Assembly: GCA_951213105.1 (NCBI GenBank)
Contig: OX578149.1
Location: 558,001 to 622,000, forward strand
Length of the DNA: 64,000 nt
DNA from: Amaurobius ferox
Lineage: Eukaryota > Arthropoda > Arachnida > Araneae > Amaurobiidae
Direction: 5' to 3'
The notes beneath the pieces are model-generated. The model did not search any database. It worked only from the letters and a program-made list of their open reading frames with translations, and was not told the origin of the DNA. Positions 31,256 to 45,300 of the stretch are shown piece by piece. Position numbers and translations under genes: made by a program. Every line of letters begins with the position of its first letter. Position 1 is the stretch's first letter.

Positions 31256-34055
31256 AGGATAAAAATAACAATACATTTGCAATAATATAAACACAAATTA
31301 TAAACAGTATCATATTTTAAATAATAATTTTTAACATTACTTTGAATAATACTAATGAAAACATGAGATGGGCACGACAAGAAAAAGCAAAATGACGCGC
31401 CAAAGACAAAATGATGCTCCAAAAGCAAAATGATGCAAAATCATTTTTAAAAGGTTAAACTATATTGTAAATAGTACTTTTGTAATTCAAAGGCATTACT
31501 GAATTGATCTTACTAATACAACAGGTAGAGTACAAAAAGCAAAATGACTATTTTAAATGTTGCCAAAGGGACAAAATTATCACCAAATTGATAAAACTGA
31601 TGCTAAATGGGAAGTAATGTTTCGCAAATTCTGATTTCAGTCATATGATGGTCATACCTTCTCGTATATAAGAAATGCTCTTCTCTCCATTTGTCTGTAA
31701 CACTTGGTGATGCATTTTGGCGAACTTAATAACTTGGGAATAATCTAGCAAAGTATCACCAATTTGGCGATATTTCACCCCAGATTGATGAAAATATCAA
31801 AATTGCAAAAATGTCACCTAATTGATGAATTAATTATTAAAATATTTTATATATGGACTATACCGCTTACTGAGGATACTATCTATATTGATATTTGTTT
31901 ATTTAGAGTTGCGTGAAATATGTTAATTAGGTACTTTGAAATAGTTTTACAGGTTTTCATCAGGAAAATCGCCAAATGTACAATTTAACGTTAAAAACAC
32001 AGTACCGTGGATTTTATATGTTATTTTTTTACTGTAATAGGAGTAAATTTATTGCATTATATACTGAATGTCATGTGCTGCCCACATCAGATTTTTTTTA
32101 CTTTATTAATTTGGAGATTTATAATTTCAAAGAGTTTAGTCTTTTTAATTATACTGTTGTGATACATTCTAATCCTTTTAAAATGCCAATGTTAATATTT
32201 AACAAATTCGTTTATTTATTTCTAATAAAATGTATACATAAATACTGCTTTTCATAGAAAATCCAGTTCAATACACAGCACTGTTTAATTTCTTAAAATG
32301 TATTTTTTATTTTGAATGTATTTTAAAAATACATGTATTTTGTATTTGAAATTTTTTTAATTTGAAAAGTGTTTTGTATTTTATGTCCTAATACCTATAT
32401 ATTTTGTATTGAAAATACATTTTCAATGTATTTTGCCAAACTCTGAACTAATCTCATCCTAAACCAACCGTAACACTCTTCAAAAAATTTCTTTGAGCAT
32501 TGAAGCTCTTTAGCGTAAAGGAGTTGTTTTGATATTATTTGAGGAGCTATTAGACACACCATTTGCATATCCTCATCGAAGACAATAGTAGCCCCCCCCC
32601 TCTCCAATAAAATCCATAGGTCCATTTGTTTTGGAAGGCAGTGTAGATGTATTACACAGAGATGTGAAATTTTAAATATTGTGTCTAAAAGCAGAGTCTC
32701 GTAAAAATCATTTGTGTGCAATTTTCCAAAAATTTGGCATTTTATATACAGGGTACATATGAGTGCTTGAAATTTGAGAAAGTACTTGAATTTTAGATTA
32801 ACATTTTTAAGGCCTTGAAAGTACTTAAAAAGTCCTATCTTGGTTAAGTGCTTGAAAAAAACAGGGTTGTAAGTGTTCTGCATATTCACAACATTGTGTT
32901 TTTTCAGAGAAGTTCTGTTTTCTCTGGAAATTTCCATAGCTATTACGCTGTTGCTGAAATTTTCCTAAACAACATTGTTTTTTCCCAAAAATTTCCTGAA
33001 TGGCTTCAACATTAAATAGTAATGTTAGTTTGCTATGATTTTTTCTCCCAGAAACTTCATAATATGGAAGAAATGATGTCCTTGAAAAATAATTGCATGG
33101 TACTTGGAAAGTTCTTGAAAGTGCTTGAAGTTATTTTTAAGGAAAGTGTACTGACTTAAATGGGGAAAACTTTACGTGGATTAGTTACTTGAGGATAGTA
33201 ACAAGTGACAAAATTTCGGGAAAATGTGAGTTGGTGGATGTCATAGATTGACATGGAATGATTTTTAATGCCTAAAACATTTTTGGGGATCTTAACCGAA
33301 TAGGAAAAAATAACATCAATGTTTCAGGTTGTTTCAAGTTGATTAGAAGGGGTTATAAAATGTGGGAATGCAAAAATTGAAAACAGTAAAAGTTGAAAGA
33401 GCTTGTATGTAACTGTATTTCCTTATGCTTCTTAGAAATATACCGATTATAGATATAGTGTGTGCAATGGACAGAAGCATTCTTACTTTTTACTGGTGCT
33501 TGTCTCTCAATCCTATTAAAGAAGGCTTTCCTTTTATAAACTTTTTAAACTGCCCATTTTTTTAATGCACTTTATTAAGTTTATGTAAACCTGAATAATT
33601 TCTAATCTTAGTTATAGTCAGAAAGTGCAAATTAACCTTCAAACCTGAATTACATCGGGATGGTGTGTTTTGTTTTAGAACACACCATCCTGAATTGGTT
33701 GCCTAGTGGGGTCTTCTCACCCGAGTCAACTGAGAATAATTATATAGATCCATTCCTGCCTCAATTTTCTGCTAAATTAAGAATTTAGTACTTAATAGTA
33801 CTTATTTAGTACTTAATTGTTCTGAACTTTTAATTTTTGTATGAACTTATATTCTGACATCTAAGCAAAGTGTCTTTATATTGCAGCAGAAATGAGCGAT
33901 ATGAGCTGCATAGTTAAAACCCAAGATATTGAGGATGAATATTTTAAAATCCTCAATTAGAATAGAATGTAAAGATAATTGTTTTTTATGCAGTATGTGG
34001 ATATTAAATGATTAGTTCTGCTGTGTAATTTTTTTTTTTTTGTTTCACTTTGTAG
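31256..34055 (+). other. AT-rich end of the intron with old repeat traces
   Basis: Contains 32300-32450 with repeated AAATACATTTT/TGTATTTT words ending TTTTGCCAAACTCTGA, and 32755-33135 with repeated GTGCTTGAAA/GTACTTGAAA words, both typical of decayed non-autonomous DNA transposons. A 12-bp perfect hairpin (33658-33669 with 33679-33690, loop of nine) lies before the exon. A run of 13 T precedes the acceptor AG of the exon at 34056. No other gene seen. Confidence 0.45.
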
Positions 34056-35310
<1,255 letters not shown>

Positions 35311-36674
35311 TTAACCCTTTATCTACCGACAGTACTTTAAAGTACCAGTAGATTCAAACCTCGATAAAACTAATTTTATTTGAACAATCTCGGCAGTACT
35401 TTTGAGGATCAATGCTATATACTTCACTTTGGTGTCACTAGATGGCAGTAGGAGTTCCTCTCTACTTGTTAACATGCATTTTTATGACCGATGTTACTGT
35501 GAAGTTTATCTCCCTGTATAACCTCAAATTTTGAAGTTAAGTCAATCATACACTTTTTGTTCTCGTTTAATATCATCTAAAAATTGATAAATAAAATTTT
35601 CATAATGTTTATATTTTATTTGCAAAGAGTTTTTTGCAATGGTACTTCAAAGTACCGTTGGGTCACACACAGCGAGGCCATAGCTAGAGATATTAGTGCT
35701 CAAAGTAAAATCAAAAACATTTATTCAGTTGGGACGGTACGACCAGACCGATGTGGTCTTCCTAAGCTGACTGAAGTTAAAAAAACTGCCACATGGAAGC
35801 TTAGATCTTCGAGTTACTGATCAAGGTATATCCTACTTCAAATGGAAAGATAACAGATCTGTTCATCTTTTATCTAATTACCATGGCAATGAAACCTGCA
35901 CTGTTAAAAGAACACAGAAGGATGGTACAAAAATGGAAATATCTGCACCAAATATCGTGAAGGACTATAATGAACATATGGGTGGAATTGACAAAGCTGA
36001 TATGCTGTGTTCCTTATATGACAGCAACAGAAAATAAAAAAAATGGTGGTACCGACTTTTTTTTGCAATGTTTGAAATGACACTTATAAATTCTTACATT
36101 GTATATATTGAAACACAAGAACATATGTCCGTTTTAAAGTATAAAAGAAAGATGACTCAGTGTCTGCTTATTCTTTCAAGAGCAGAACCGAAGCAAAGGG
36201 GAAGACCGAAGTCAACAGTAAATGAAATCAGTTCATCTTCAAAACCGAGGATGGCATTGACCCACATTTGTTGATAATCTGGGTTGTTGCAGACTTTGCG
36301 CCAAGAACAATGTTCAGAGCAAACCTCATTCAAAATGCACCATGTGTAATGTGTTTTTGTGCATTAATGAGAAAAATTGCTTTTATGACTACTACCAATC
36401 CTAAATCAATGACGTTAATAATATAGTAAATGATTTTCCATCCTACCCTGTGTCACCCTTATTTCATTTTTCCAAAGTACCAATATATTTTCAAGCACAG
36501 TATCACTATGGTACTTTAAAGTACAAGTTAATTTAATTAGCTTTAATTAACCCTGTATTACAAAATTGCTTATTTTATTGCATGTATCTTCTAATGAGTC
36601 CTCAAGTAACAAGAAGAAAAAATATATTAGGGGAGATTTTTAATTTTATCATAATTCGGTAAATAAAGGGTTAA
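35311..36674 (+). mobile_element. piggyBac-type DNA transposon remnant with TTAA duplications
   Basis: TTAA at 35311-35314 and at 36671-36674 flank terminal inverted repeats CCCTTTATCTACCG (35315-35328) and CGGTAAATAAAGGG (36657-36670), 13 of 14 matching. TTAA targets and CCC starts are diagnostic of piggyBac. Inside each end sits a palindromic word GTACTTTAAAGTAC (35333-35346 region and about 36512). The 1356-bp body carries only the C-terminal half of a transposase, so the copy is internally deleted and non-autonomous. Confidence 0.9.
35620..36280 (+). pseudogene. piggyBac transposase C-terminal pseudogene
   Basis: Pieces in order: 35629-35817 (YRWVTHSEAIARDIS, then TVRPDRCGLPKL), about 35822-36035 in a second frame (FKWKDNRSVHLLSNYHG, KDYNEHMGGIDKADML) and 36068-36274 (KWWYRLFFAMFEM just before it, then INSYIVY and RKMTQCLL). 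The GGIDKAD motif contains the last catalytic Asp region of the DDE-type (DDD) piggyBac transposases, and the KKWWxRLF block follows it as in the family. The first two catalytic Asp are lost with the deleted N-terminal half. A stop lies before KKWW. Confidence 0.8.
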
Positions 36675-38024
36675 GAGTCATATGATAACATATTGACCAC
36701 ACATATTCACTTACATTTGATGAAACTTCTATTGTTTGGGTAAAAAAGCAATTTTATGTGTATGTACGGTACTAGTAATAGAAAAATAGTGTTAAATGGA
36801 CTTATTTAATAAGCGTACTTGTAGGGCATGCAACAGCAGAAATAGTGAGGGACACTTTGCTTGAAAATTTTGCCTGTTCATGATCGGCGAGTAAAGGAAG
36901 AAGTTCGACCACACATAGTGAGGATCATCTGCTACTCCAGGCACTTTTGGATGCTAATTCTAACACGATGAATAAAACATATTAAATAATCTCTATTTTA
37001 AGATACATCTACCATTATCATAGGTGTTCTTGGATTTGACGGACTTGACATCACTAATTTTTAATAATTTTCTAATGCAAGTCTTGAAAATTGTTTGCTT
37101 CATTGATTATTACTTTTATAATGTAATGAAATACGGATTTCCACTGAAATACGGATTAAAGAATTAATTTGGGGTATCAAACTTTTTTTATCACTTATAT
37201 TCATTAATATAGTACTTAAATACATTGCATAACAATAATGAATTAAAACCAACTGTCTCACAATGAAGTGCAATAACTGCATATTCACTCACCATCCCCA
37301 CAGTTAACTGTTTAAAGATCAAACTCACTGCTGCGGAGTCTATGATAAAGGACTGGACTCCTGGGAAATTTAACTCATCCTCTCATGGCAAATCTAATTG
37401 AAGTTAAACTTTCTTTGTTGCACAGCATGAGCGGAAAAAGACCATTTTTGAAAACAAAAATCAGAGTCTTACCTAGTAGTACAGGCTAGCTGCAACTGTT
37501 AAACAACATATATACAGGTTTCTAAAGTTGGAAAAAATGGTCCAGAAGTTCAGATGGGAAAATCTACCACTTCCAACCATTTGAAGGTCACATACTGGGA
37601 ACATGATTAGAGATAGTATATTTGTAAATGATTAGAATAACTTTTACTCATTACAGAATTATGCACTAATGATTAAAATTGTAAAGCACCGGGTAAAAAT
37701 TAAAGCTTTAACATCGTTACTAACATGATCAATAACACGCATATTCGTAATAATGTAAATTCCTACATCCGTACATCTCATACACCTCTAGCTTGTTCTC
37801 GAAGAGATAGATAGATTGATAGATAGCTACTGATCCTTAGATAGATCGACAGATCGAAAGATACTGATTTTTCCAAACCGAACTTCTTATACTGGGTGGT
37901 CCATTTAAATTGAGACATCGAAATATTTCGCAAAATATGCATCATACAAAAAAAAAATGTTTTAACAAAGTCATCATATTTTCGAGAGCGAAATTGAACC
38001 CCCTCAAAATTTAGCCTGTCCCCA
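36675..38024. other. Intronic DNA with a GATA-type simple repeat
   Basis: No gene seen. A diffuse (GATA)n/(AGATAGAT) tract occupies 37803-37862. At 37891 GGGTGGTCCATTTAAA resembles a transposon terminus, without a located partner. Confidence 0.4.
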
Positions 38025-38255
38025 TCACCTCCAGGGGTGGGGGAAGTCGATCAAGTGCCACAGTCTTTGTTCTGACCAGCTCAAACATACCATCAAATTT
38101 CCCTCTTGTTCTACCAATGTCCTCCAAGATAGCTTAGGTCGACCCCAAGATATATTTCCTTCAGGGACCCAAGTAAGTGCCACAGCAGGGATGTTATGCT
38201 GTGGCATTCTTAAGATATGTCCAGTCCACTTCCATCTATGGTTTTTTATTTCCAT
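38025..38255 (-). pseudogene. C-terminal fragment of an RTE/CR1-like LINE polyprotein
   Basis: A 76-codon frame reads RWKWTGHILRMPQHNIPAVAL, WVPEGN and GRPKLSWR, then a Trp-rich end. RWxWxGHxLR and GRPxxxWR are the familiar C-terminal tail of many LINE polyproteins of the RTE/CR1 type. No RT or endonuclease sequence is nearby, so this is a 5'-truncated scrap. Confidence 0.7.
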
Positions 38256-39640
38256 CTTAATTTTTTCCTGTCCAGTATTCTTTTAGAGTTCAGTATTAGC
38301 AGGGATTGCATTCATCCTAAAATTCCTATAAGTTTGAAGCTTCCCTTCTTGAATTCCTAAAATTAACCTAAAATTTTTAAATCATCCTAAAATTTTTGTA
38401 ATGTTTTTGCTGCGGCGTCAAATTTACTCTACTATCACCCGAATACATTCCATTCATATGGCAATCGAAATTAAAACGTTGTTCAAAATAGTACTCATCT
38501 TTTACAACGACGACAAAAGTGTCAATCACGACAAAATCGCCGATTCTCAACGGTTAAATCCTCTCCGTCCGCGGGCGGTTTTGGTGAAATACGATCGCAA
38601 GACGAATAGCGACCCACGCGATCATTTACAGACCGGAGTTTGGGGGAGATTCTTTTGTTTGTGGGAGTGGGAATCTCCAGCCCAAGCTAACAAACCTAGA
38701 AGCTTTTAACCTCTCAAAGAAATAAAATAGAAAAAGATGGGTTCGATTGTTGAATAGTGTGCTTCCTCATATTTACTAGATAAATCACGAAGTTTCTCTT
38801 TCTTTGCAAAGTTAAAATTTTGCTCAACTATTCTTTGTTGGGAATCAATTGTGTGCAAAAATTTTGAAGAATTTTAGGTCTAAATCCAATAATACAAATA
38901 TAGTTTGTTGGATTATGATTCTCTTACGCCCCTCATTACGTAATATTTGATCAACATCATATCAAAACAGGAGAGTAGAGAAGGAATTTTTGTCTGCTGT
39001 TAGCAACCTCTCTAGGCATTGATGATATTAAAGGATATCTCTTCAAAAGGATGCATTGCGTAGGGGCCCAGACCACATAGCAGTTTATGAAGAAAAGCAA
39101 TGGATAAAATAAAATACGGCATAGTAGGGAGGTCCCGCAATTGGATCGCCATGCTCCCCATAAAAAATAAATTAAAAATAATGAAAGAGCAGAAATGTGA
39201 AGAATGTTAAATAAACATATTCCCGCTTCCAACAGATAAAACTTTTAAACAATTTTCATTTCTTTTTAAAATTTTGTCAAATTATTCCATGTTTAGTATG
39301 CATCTGGGATGAAAAGTACCAAAGATTTGAACTCTGTAAGAATTTTTGCTCAAAAACCAATATTTAAAAATATAGTTTTCTGGACTAGAGTTCTTTTGAG
39401 CGGCAGGAATTAAACAATTTTCATTTCTTTTTAAAATTTTGTCAAATTTTAAAAAGAAATGAAAATTGTTTCACTTGAACTTGTGCATGTGTTTTTGTTG
39501 ATTCTAGCAAAGCAAAGGATGATTGAAGGGAAATAGCTGTGTCTAGATTAACACGTTGCAGTAGCTTTGATGAAATATAGGATAATTTATTTCCCTCATA
39601 TTATTTAATTACTGCCTTCGGCGACCAGCCCTATTGTTTT
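38256..39640. other. Intronic DNA with a repeated and an inverted AT-rich motif
   Basis: No gene supported. AAACAATTTTCATTTCTTTT occurs at 39247, again at 39412, and inverted at 39444-39471, where it forms a long hairpin. A minus-strand frame at 39232-38957 (WGAWRSN…) is open but not recognised. Confidence 0.4.
39412..39471. repeat. Perfect 28-bp inverted repeat with TGTC loop
   Basis: Arms 39412-39439 and 39444-39471 are exact reverse complements separated by four bases. A third, direct copy of the arm is at about 39247. An inverted duplication beside its own source suggests a template-switch event or MITE. Confidence 0.9.
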
Positions 39641-40108
39641 TAAACTTGCAATACCTTTCTTGCAGTAACTGTCGATCGCAAACCTACGTTACGTGTGCAA
39701 GTCACGGCTAAGTGTGCAGTTTATAAAGTGTTAATCTTGTACCTCAGCTACGTGCGCAAGTTACGGCTAACGATGTAGTTCATGAAGTAGCTGTCAATTG
39801 CACGTCTCCGTTACGTGCTCAAGTCATGACTAATGGTTCAGTTCATGAAGTAGCTGTCTATCGCACACCTCAGCTACACGCATAAATCGTGGCCAGCGGT
39901 GCATTTCATGGAATAGATGTCGATCGCACGCCTTCGTTACTCGTGCAAGTCATGGCTAACGGTGCAGTTGATGAAGTAGCTGTCATTCGCACACCTCAGC
40001 TACGTGGGCAAGTCACGGCTAACGGTACATTTAATGAAGTGGCTGTCTATCTCAGCTACGCGCGCAAATTACAGCTAACGATGTAGTTCATGAAGTAGCT
40101 GTCGATCG
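39641..40108 (+). repeat. Satellite array, 63-bp units in a 308-bp higher-order repeat (first part)
   Basis: Units share CTCAGCTACG, GCAAGTCATGGCTAACGG and GTTCATGAAGTAGCTGTC. Four 63-bp units plus one shortened 56-bp unit (7-bp loss in the CGCACACC part) make a 308-bp block: the word CGATGTAGTTCATGAAGTAG recurs at 39771 and 40079. The 63-bp unit is open in one frame (QVMANGAV, then DEVAV, then RTPQLRG; 21 residues). The array continues at 47879 and 55390 on the far side of two copia insertions. Confidence 0.88.
40104..40108. other. Target-site duplication of copia-2 (left copy, GATCG)
   Basis: GATCG precedes the left LTR and recurs at 47879-47883 after the right LTR. It lies within a satellite unit. 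Confidence 0.93.
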
Positions 40109-41155
40109 TGACGGAATTATGTATCATATCCATAAGTTATATATTGAAAATTAATGTATAATTAAATTTCTGATGAAGCTGGTGATAGAATAACTATGAG
40201 CCACGAAATTCTGGTTACACAACTTCGTTGAAAATTTAAAACAGAGTGTTGCAGCTATAACAAACGTTAGATAGTAGTTGTAGGAATACAAGTAGCAGTA
40301 GAAGTGTTAAATGAGAACAGTTCCAGTTTAATTCAAAATCACTTTTATTGAAGAGTGATTATTGAAGAGTATTTGCTTACAATATATATCATGAGAACAG
40401 GTAAGCAAAAACCAAAGCATACTATTTACAAAACATGAGCACTACAGCTCATATGAAGGTTTTTCAGTGTAAGTTCCATGCCTAGACACGTTTCTGGTTT
40501 AAGTATTATTTACACAAGTAAGTGGAATAAAAGCATTTCACACTTACGTGACCACGTGCACTTTCCGACGCCACCACTAGCTGGGCACACGCTATGGCAA
40601 AAACTTTAAACTTTCCGGATCAGCACTATAAAGTCCACAACACGGGAAACATGGTCTCCTTAACTGAGAACCATCAAAACTACTAAGTTTAGTTTAAATA
40701 TCCGCGTTCACCGATAAACACTTTATCGTAACTTTCGACAACATCGAAACATGACTTTACGAAGATCCGTCTGCCCGATCTAGATCCTTCTAGATCCTTC
40801 CATAGATCAGTATAAGCAAGCTATCCAACGAGCTTTCCAAGCGATCGATCCGTCGATCAAAACGATCTACCTTAAAACCAGAGCGATCTACTGACAAAGC
40901 GATCTCACTTAAAACCAGAAAAGTGTCTAGCCTTTATATCCGAAGATGGGTGCGTTCCGGAACATAACCGTTGCCGGCAACGCCCTCTGGATATGCAAAA
41001 CAGGATGCGTGAGCGGCGAGAAAGGTGATTTGCATGATCAGCCAAGTTTTGTCCACATCGCGATTCGTTCACGAGAACGGAATAATCATTTTAATAATGA
41101 CGTCACGCTCCCGCGAAACGAGAATCGCGATGTAAACAAAACCAAGTTTCTAACA
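40109..41155 (-). repeat. Copia-2 3' LTR
   Basis: 1047 bp, TGACGG...CTAACA in plus orientation. The minus strand has the octamer ATGCAAAT (41028-41035) and the degenerate inverse (40993-41000), then the TATA-like GATATAAAGG (40931-40940). Confidence 0.93.
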
Positions 41156-41171
41156 ATCGGCCCCCTCATGC
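41156..41171 (-). other. Polypurine tract of copia-2
   Basis: Minus-strand GCATGAGGGGGCCGAT next to the 3' LTR, identical to copia-1. Confidence 0.85.
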
Positions 41172-41569
41172 AAAAACACCAACTCTCGGCGCCCATGCTT
41201 TCATCCAACAAAAGGTTATCCTAAGAATCAAAGTTCTTAGTATCCTAAAAACATAATGTATGCATACACAAAATTTTATACATTAAAGAAATTTATAACA
41301 CTTATAACATTTAGAAAGTGAATAGCCTTTTCTCAAAATGGCAACAATCAAATGAGTACACTTATCTATTATGCAGATCATAAGCATTCTTTAAATTACA
41401 TGTTTAAGGATAACATAGTCAAAGAAAACAGTATAACCATACTATTGCCCTTTCTTAAGTACTAGCTCATACTGAAGAAAGCTATTTTCTTTGCTATTTT
41501 GAAAATTAAAACAAACATTAAGTTTAAAATTTAAAAGTCTAAAGATATCAAAAATTTTAAGCTCTAGAA

Positions 41570-42003
41570 AAATTTTAGGTATAGTTATCAATTTTAATAT
41601 TTAAGATTAAAAATTTAAATCTAAACATCAAAATCAAGTTGTAGAAAATTTAGTGTATAACATGAAATTTAACATTTAGGATTAAAAATTTAAATCTAAA
41701 CATCAAAATCAAATTGTAGAAAATTTAGTGTATAACTATGAAATTTAACATTTAAGATTAAAAATTTAAGTCTAAACATCAAATTCAAGTTTGTAGAAAA
41801 TTTAATGTATAACTATAAAATTTAACATTTAAGATTAAAAATTTAAGTCTAAACATCAAATTCAAGTTTGTAGAAAATTTAATGTATAACTATGAAATTT
41901 AACATTTAAGATTAAAAATTTAAGTCTAAACATCAAATTCAAGTTTGTAGAAAATTTAATGTATAACTATGAAATTTAACATTTAAGATTAAAAATTTAA
42001 GTT
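41570..42003 (-). repeat. 77-bp tandem repeats in the copia-2 3' non-coding region
   Basis: Five to six copies of a 77-bp unit (GAAATTTAACATTTAAGATT… with TCTAAACATCAAATTCAAG). Same position and period as in copia-1, but with its own subfamily-specific changes. Confidence 0.85.
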
Positions 42004-42397
42004 TTATTATCTTAGCCCATGACTAGTATACACACTAAATACCCAATACAATGGCAATGATAATAAAAGATACAGAAGGTAAATATACATATGAGATAAA
42101 CACAGATTAAAAATTTTATGTTTCATGTGAATTATATCAATAATGTACATTCAGATAACATTTTATTCACATAAGCGAAAATGCATTATGCGTGTAGTAA
42201 AAATGGATATATATATTTTTTTTTCAAGTGTAATGTGAGAAAAGTAACAGTTCATTGTCACATAACAATATATACTCAAGATACATTTCATTTGTATCAA
42301 TGAGAGAGGAATAAATTAAAAAATACCCTAACCATTTATACTTTGAAAATATGAAAAAAAAATTTAAAGTAAAATTTTTTATTTGAACAGTTAAATT

Positions 42398-45300
42398 TTA
42401 TATTTTAAAGATATCATTACTAAATTTTAAAACTCTATCTTTAGTCATTGGCTTCGTGAAGTAATCTGCTACGTTATCTTTAGTATTAACAAAGTTAATT
42501 TCAAAAGACTCGTTTACAACTAAGTTCCTTAAAAAGTGATACTTTATATCTATGTGCTTAGTTCTATTATTCTCAATGGGGGAATTTGAAAAGTTTATTG
42601 CTGCCTGGTTGTCACAAAAAATTATACAATTATTTTTGTTAAATTTTAAACCTAGCATTTTACATTCCTCCAAAATGTTTTGCATCCATATCATTTCTTT
42701 AGCGACCTCTGCCAACGAAACATATTCAGCTTCCATCGTTGACAGACTAACACACTTGTGCTTAAATGTCCGCCAAGAAATTGGTACTTTATCAATCATG
42801 AACAACATACCACCAAGTGACACTCTGTCATCTCTATTGGCTGCAAAATCTGAGTCTGAGTAGCAGTTTAGTCTTAAATCACCAATATTTGACAAATTTA
42901 ACATATACTCTCTGGTCTTTTCAACATATCCCATTAACTTTAATAATGCATCCCAATGCTTTATTCCTGGATTCTCCTGAAACTGAGATAGAATATTGAC
43001 TGCATAGCATATGTCTGGTCTAGTTCTGCTAGACAGATAGGCTAGGCATCCAATCAAGCTTCTGTACGGGAAACCCTGCATTTGTGTTAATTCACTATCA
43101 TTCATTGGGCAATCAATCTTACTTAAGATGTTACCCTTTGCAATAGGTAGTGAGGAAATTGGATATTTGAACCTTTTAAACATCTGACAAACTTTGTCAA
43201 TGTAATCACCTTGATGTATATAAAATTTGTCTTCAATCTCCTTAAATTCCACACCCAAAAGTCTTTTGACTTTTCCCAATTCTTTGATATCAAATTCTTT
43301 ACTCAAAAGTGAAACTGTATGGTCTATATCATTTTGTTGTTTAGCAAACAAAATTATGTCGTCTACGTAAATCAGCATTAATACTTTATTCTGATATGTA
43401 TAAGCACAGTTGCACCATTTAAATTTTAAAAAGTTTAATTTTTTCAAAGTGGTGTCAAGCTCTGTATACCATTCCCTTCCGCTTTGGTGAAGGCCATATA
43501 TTGCTTTCTTAAGCAAACAAACATATTGAGGCTGATTTGGATCGACATATCCATGTGGTTGTTTCAAGAAAATTTTATCATTCAACTTGGCATAAAGATA
43601 TGCGGACTTAATGTCCAGTTGAAAATGTTTCCATTTAAGCATGCAAACAAATATGGAGAAGAAAGCTCTGATTAAACTAAAATTAATCACAGGGCTAAAC
43701 ACTTCATCATATGAGTCCCCCTTTATCTGGGTATATCCTTGAGCTACTAGGCGAGCTTTGATTCGTTTCACATTTCCCCTTTCATCCTTCTTAATGGTAT
43801 AAACCCATCTACTTCCTATAATTTTTTGTTGTGAGATGGGTGCAGGCACTAAGTCCCAGACACCCCTCTCTTGCATTGTAGCTATTTCATCATCCATGGC
43901 TTCTTGCCATTTATCGGACTGGGGAGATTCTATTGCTGATTTATAGCTCTTGGGTATCAAGATCTCAACATTGCTTGCTTCTGGTTTTCTTTTGATATCA
44001 CTTACCCCCTTTTTCTCTCTAAAATTAAACAATTGCTGATCATAATGAATGTTAGCTTTTCCACAAAACTTTCTGACATCATTATGAGATCTCAGCCTTT
44101 TATTGTCACCTTTTACTGAGTAGTAAATATCCGTCCTACTCCCATCAGGCCTAGGTACTGCTTTCCGTATCCAGTCAATATCTGACCAGGGTGTCAGACC
44201 AGAATCAGCTGGAGAGTCCTCATCCCCACTAGATTTACTAGTGTCACGGCTCTCACCTGCTTCTTTCTGACACTCCTCCTAAGCATTCTGATTCCGAGTC
44301 AATCGACTGAGTAACGTTCGATTTCCTCAAGGTGATTCCTTTAGGGTAATTAGGGCCCAGGACGCCTTCCGCTGCCACTCCTTCCTCAAACCTTACATTA
44401 GAAGTTTCCTCAACTTTCTTTTTACCCGCTATATAAATCCTATAGCCTTTGGTGCTTTCGGCATATCCGACCATGATTCCTATTTGGGCTCTCATATCCA
44501 ACTTATTTCTAATTTGTTTGGCTGTGCCCACATAGGCTTTGCACCCGAAAACTTTGAGGTGAGCAACGGCTGGCTTCCTTCCATAATATAACTCGTGTGG
44601 AGTTTTGGTTTTGAACTTATGACATATTCTGTTCTTGGTGTGTGTAAAACACAAAATCGCTTCTGCCCACATTCTGTTATCAACCTGGCTTTGATCAAGC
44701 ATAGCTTTCACACAATCTAGTGCAGTCAGATTAAATCTTTCAGAAACCACGTTCTGTTCGGGTGTATATGCATTTGACCTTTCTGATTTAATCCCCAATT
44801 TATTTAAGTATGCCTTGAACTGGTTGTGACAGAACTCCATACCATTGTCCGTACGGATACACAAAATCTTTTTGCCTAGCTGCCTCTCTTCCTTAGCTTG
44901 GAATTCCTTAAATATTTTAAACACCTCTGATTTTTGTTTCATTATATAAACAAACACTTTCCGGCTGAAGTCGTCAGTGATTGTCAAAAAGTATCTGTTT
45001 CCGCCCATTGAAGCTGTAGGTAAGGGACCACACACATCCATATGGAGTAATTGTAAAGGTTTAGTGGACCTTATCCTACCAATTGGCTTAAAAGAAATTC
45101 TCTTAGACTTTGCTAACTTACAGTGTGTACAGTTAATTTTTGCATATTTTAGTCTAGGGAGTCCATTAGCCGCGGAAACTTTACTTGTCTGATATAAATA
45201 ATCAGAGTTAATGTGGCAATATCTCCTATGCCAGAGTTCCGTTTTATTCAAAACCTCAGAAACCGCACAACTTGATTTCTCATTAACCTTTTCTTTTGAC

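Larger units (their letters stand above)
1535..34055 (+). other. 32.5-kb intron of the DDX5/17-like gene
   Basis: Bounded by GTGAGT at the donor and TTTCACTTTGTAG at the acceptor, with matching phase 0 on both sides. It contains several nested mobile elements of at least five kinds (unassigned DNA transposon, copia, mariner, two LINE families). Introns at the corresponding place in other animals are usually far shorter, so the length is due to insertions. Confidence 0.75.

Noticed and set aside
37803..37862. GATAGATA tract as a possible CRISPR or regulatory array
   Set aside because: Simple tetranucleotide repeat in a eukaryotic intron; no spacers.
38401..38709. 102-codon plus-strand frame (MFLLRRQIYSTITRIH)
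   Set aside because: No recognisable domain, no splice or promoter context; probably chance.
38957..39232. 91-codon minus-strand frame with hydrophobic segments
   Set aside because: No family recognised and no support from neighbours. May be part of an old repeat, but I cannot name it.
40946..41224. Recurrent plus-strand frame MGAFRNITVAGNALWICK in three LTRs (also 47669 and 57351)
   Set aside because: Antisense translation of the copia-2-type LTR promoter region; conserved only because the LTRs are.
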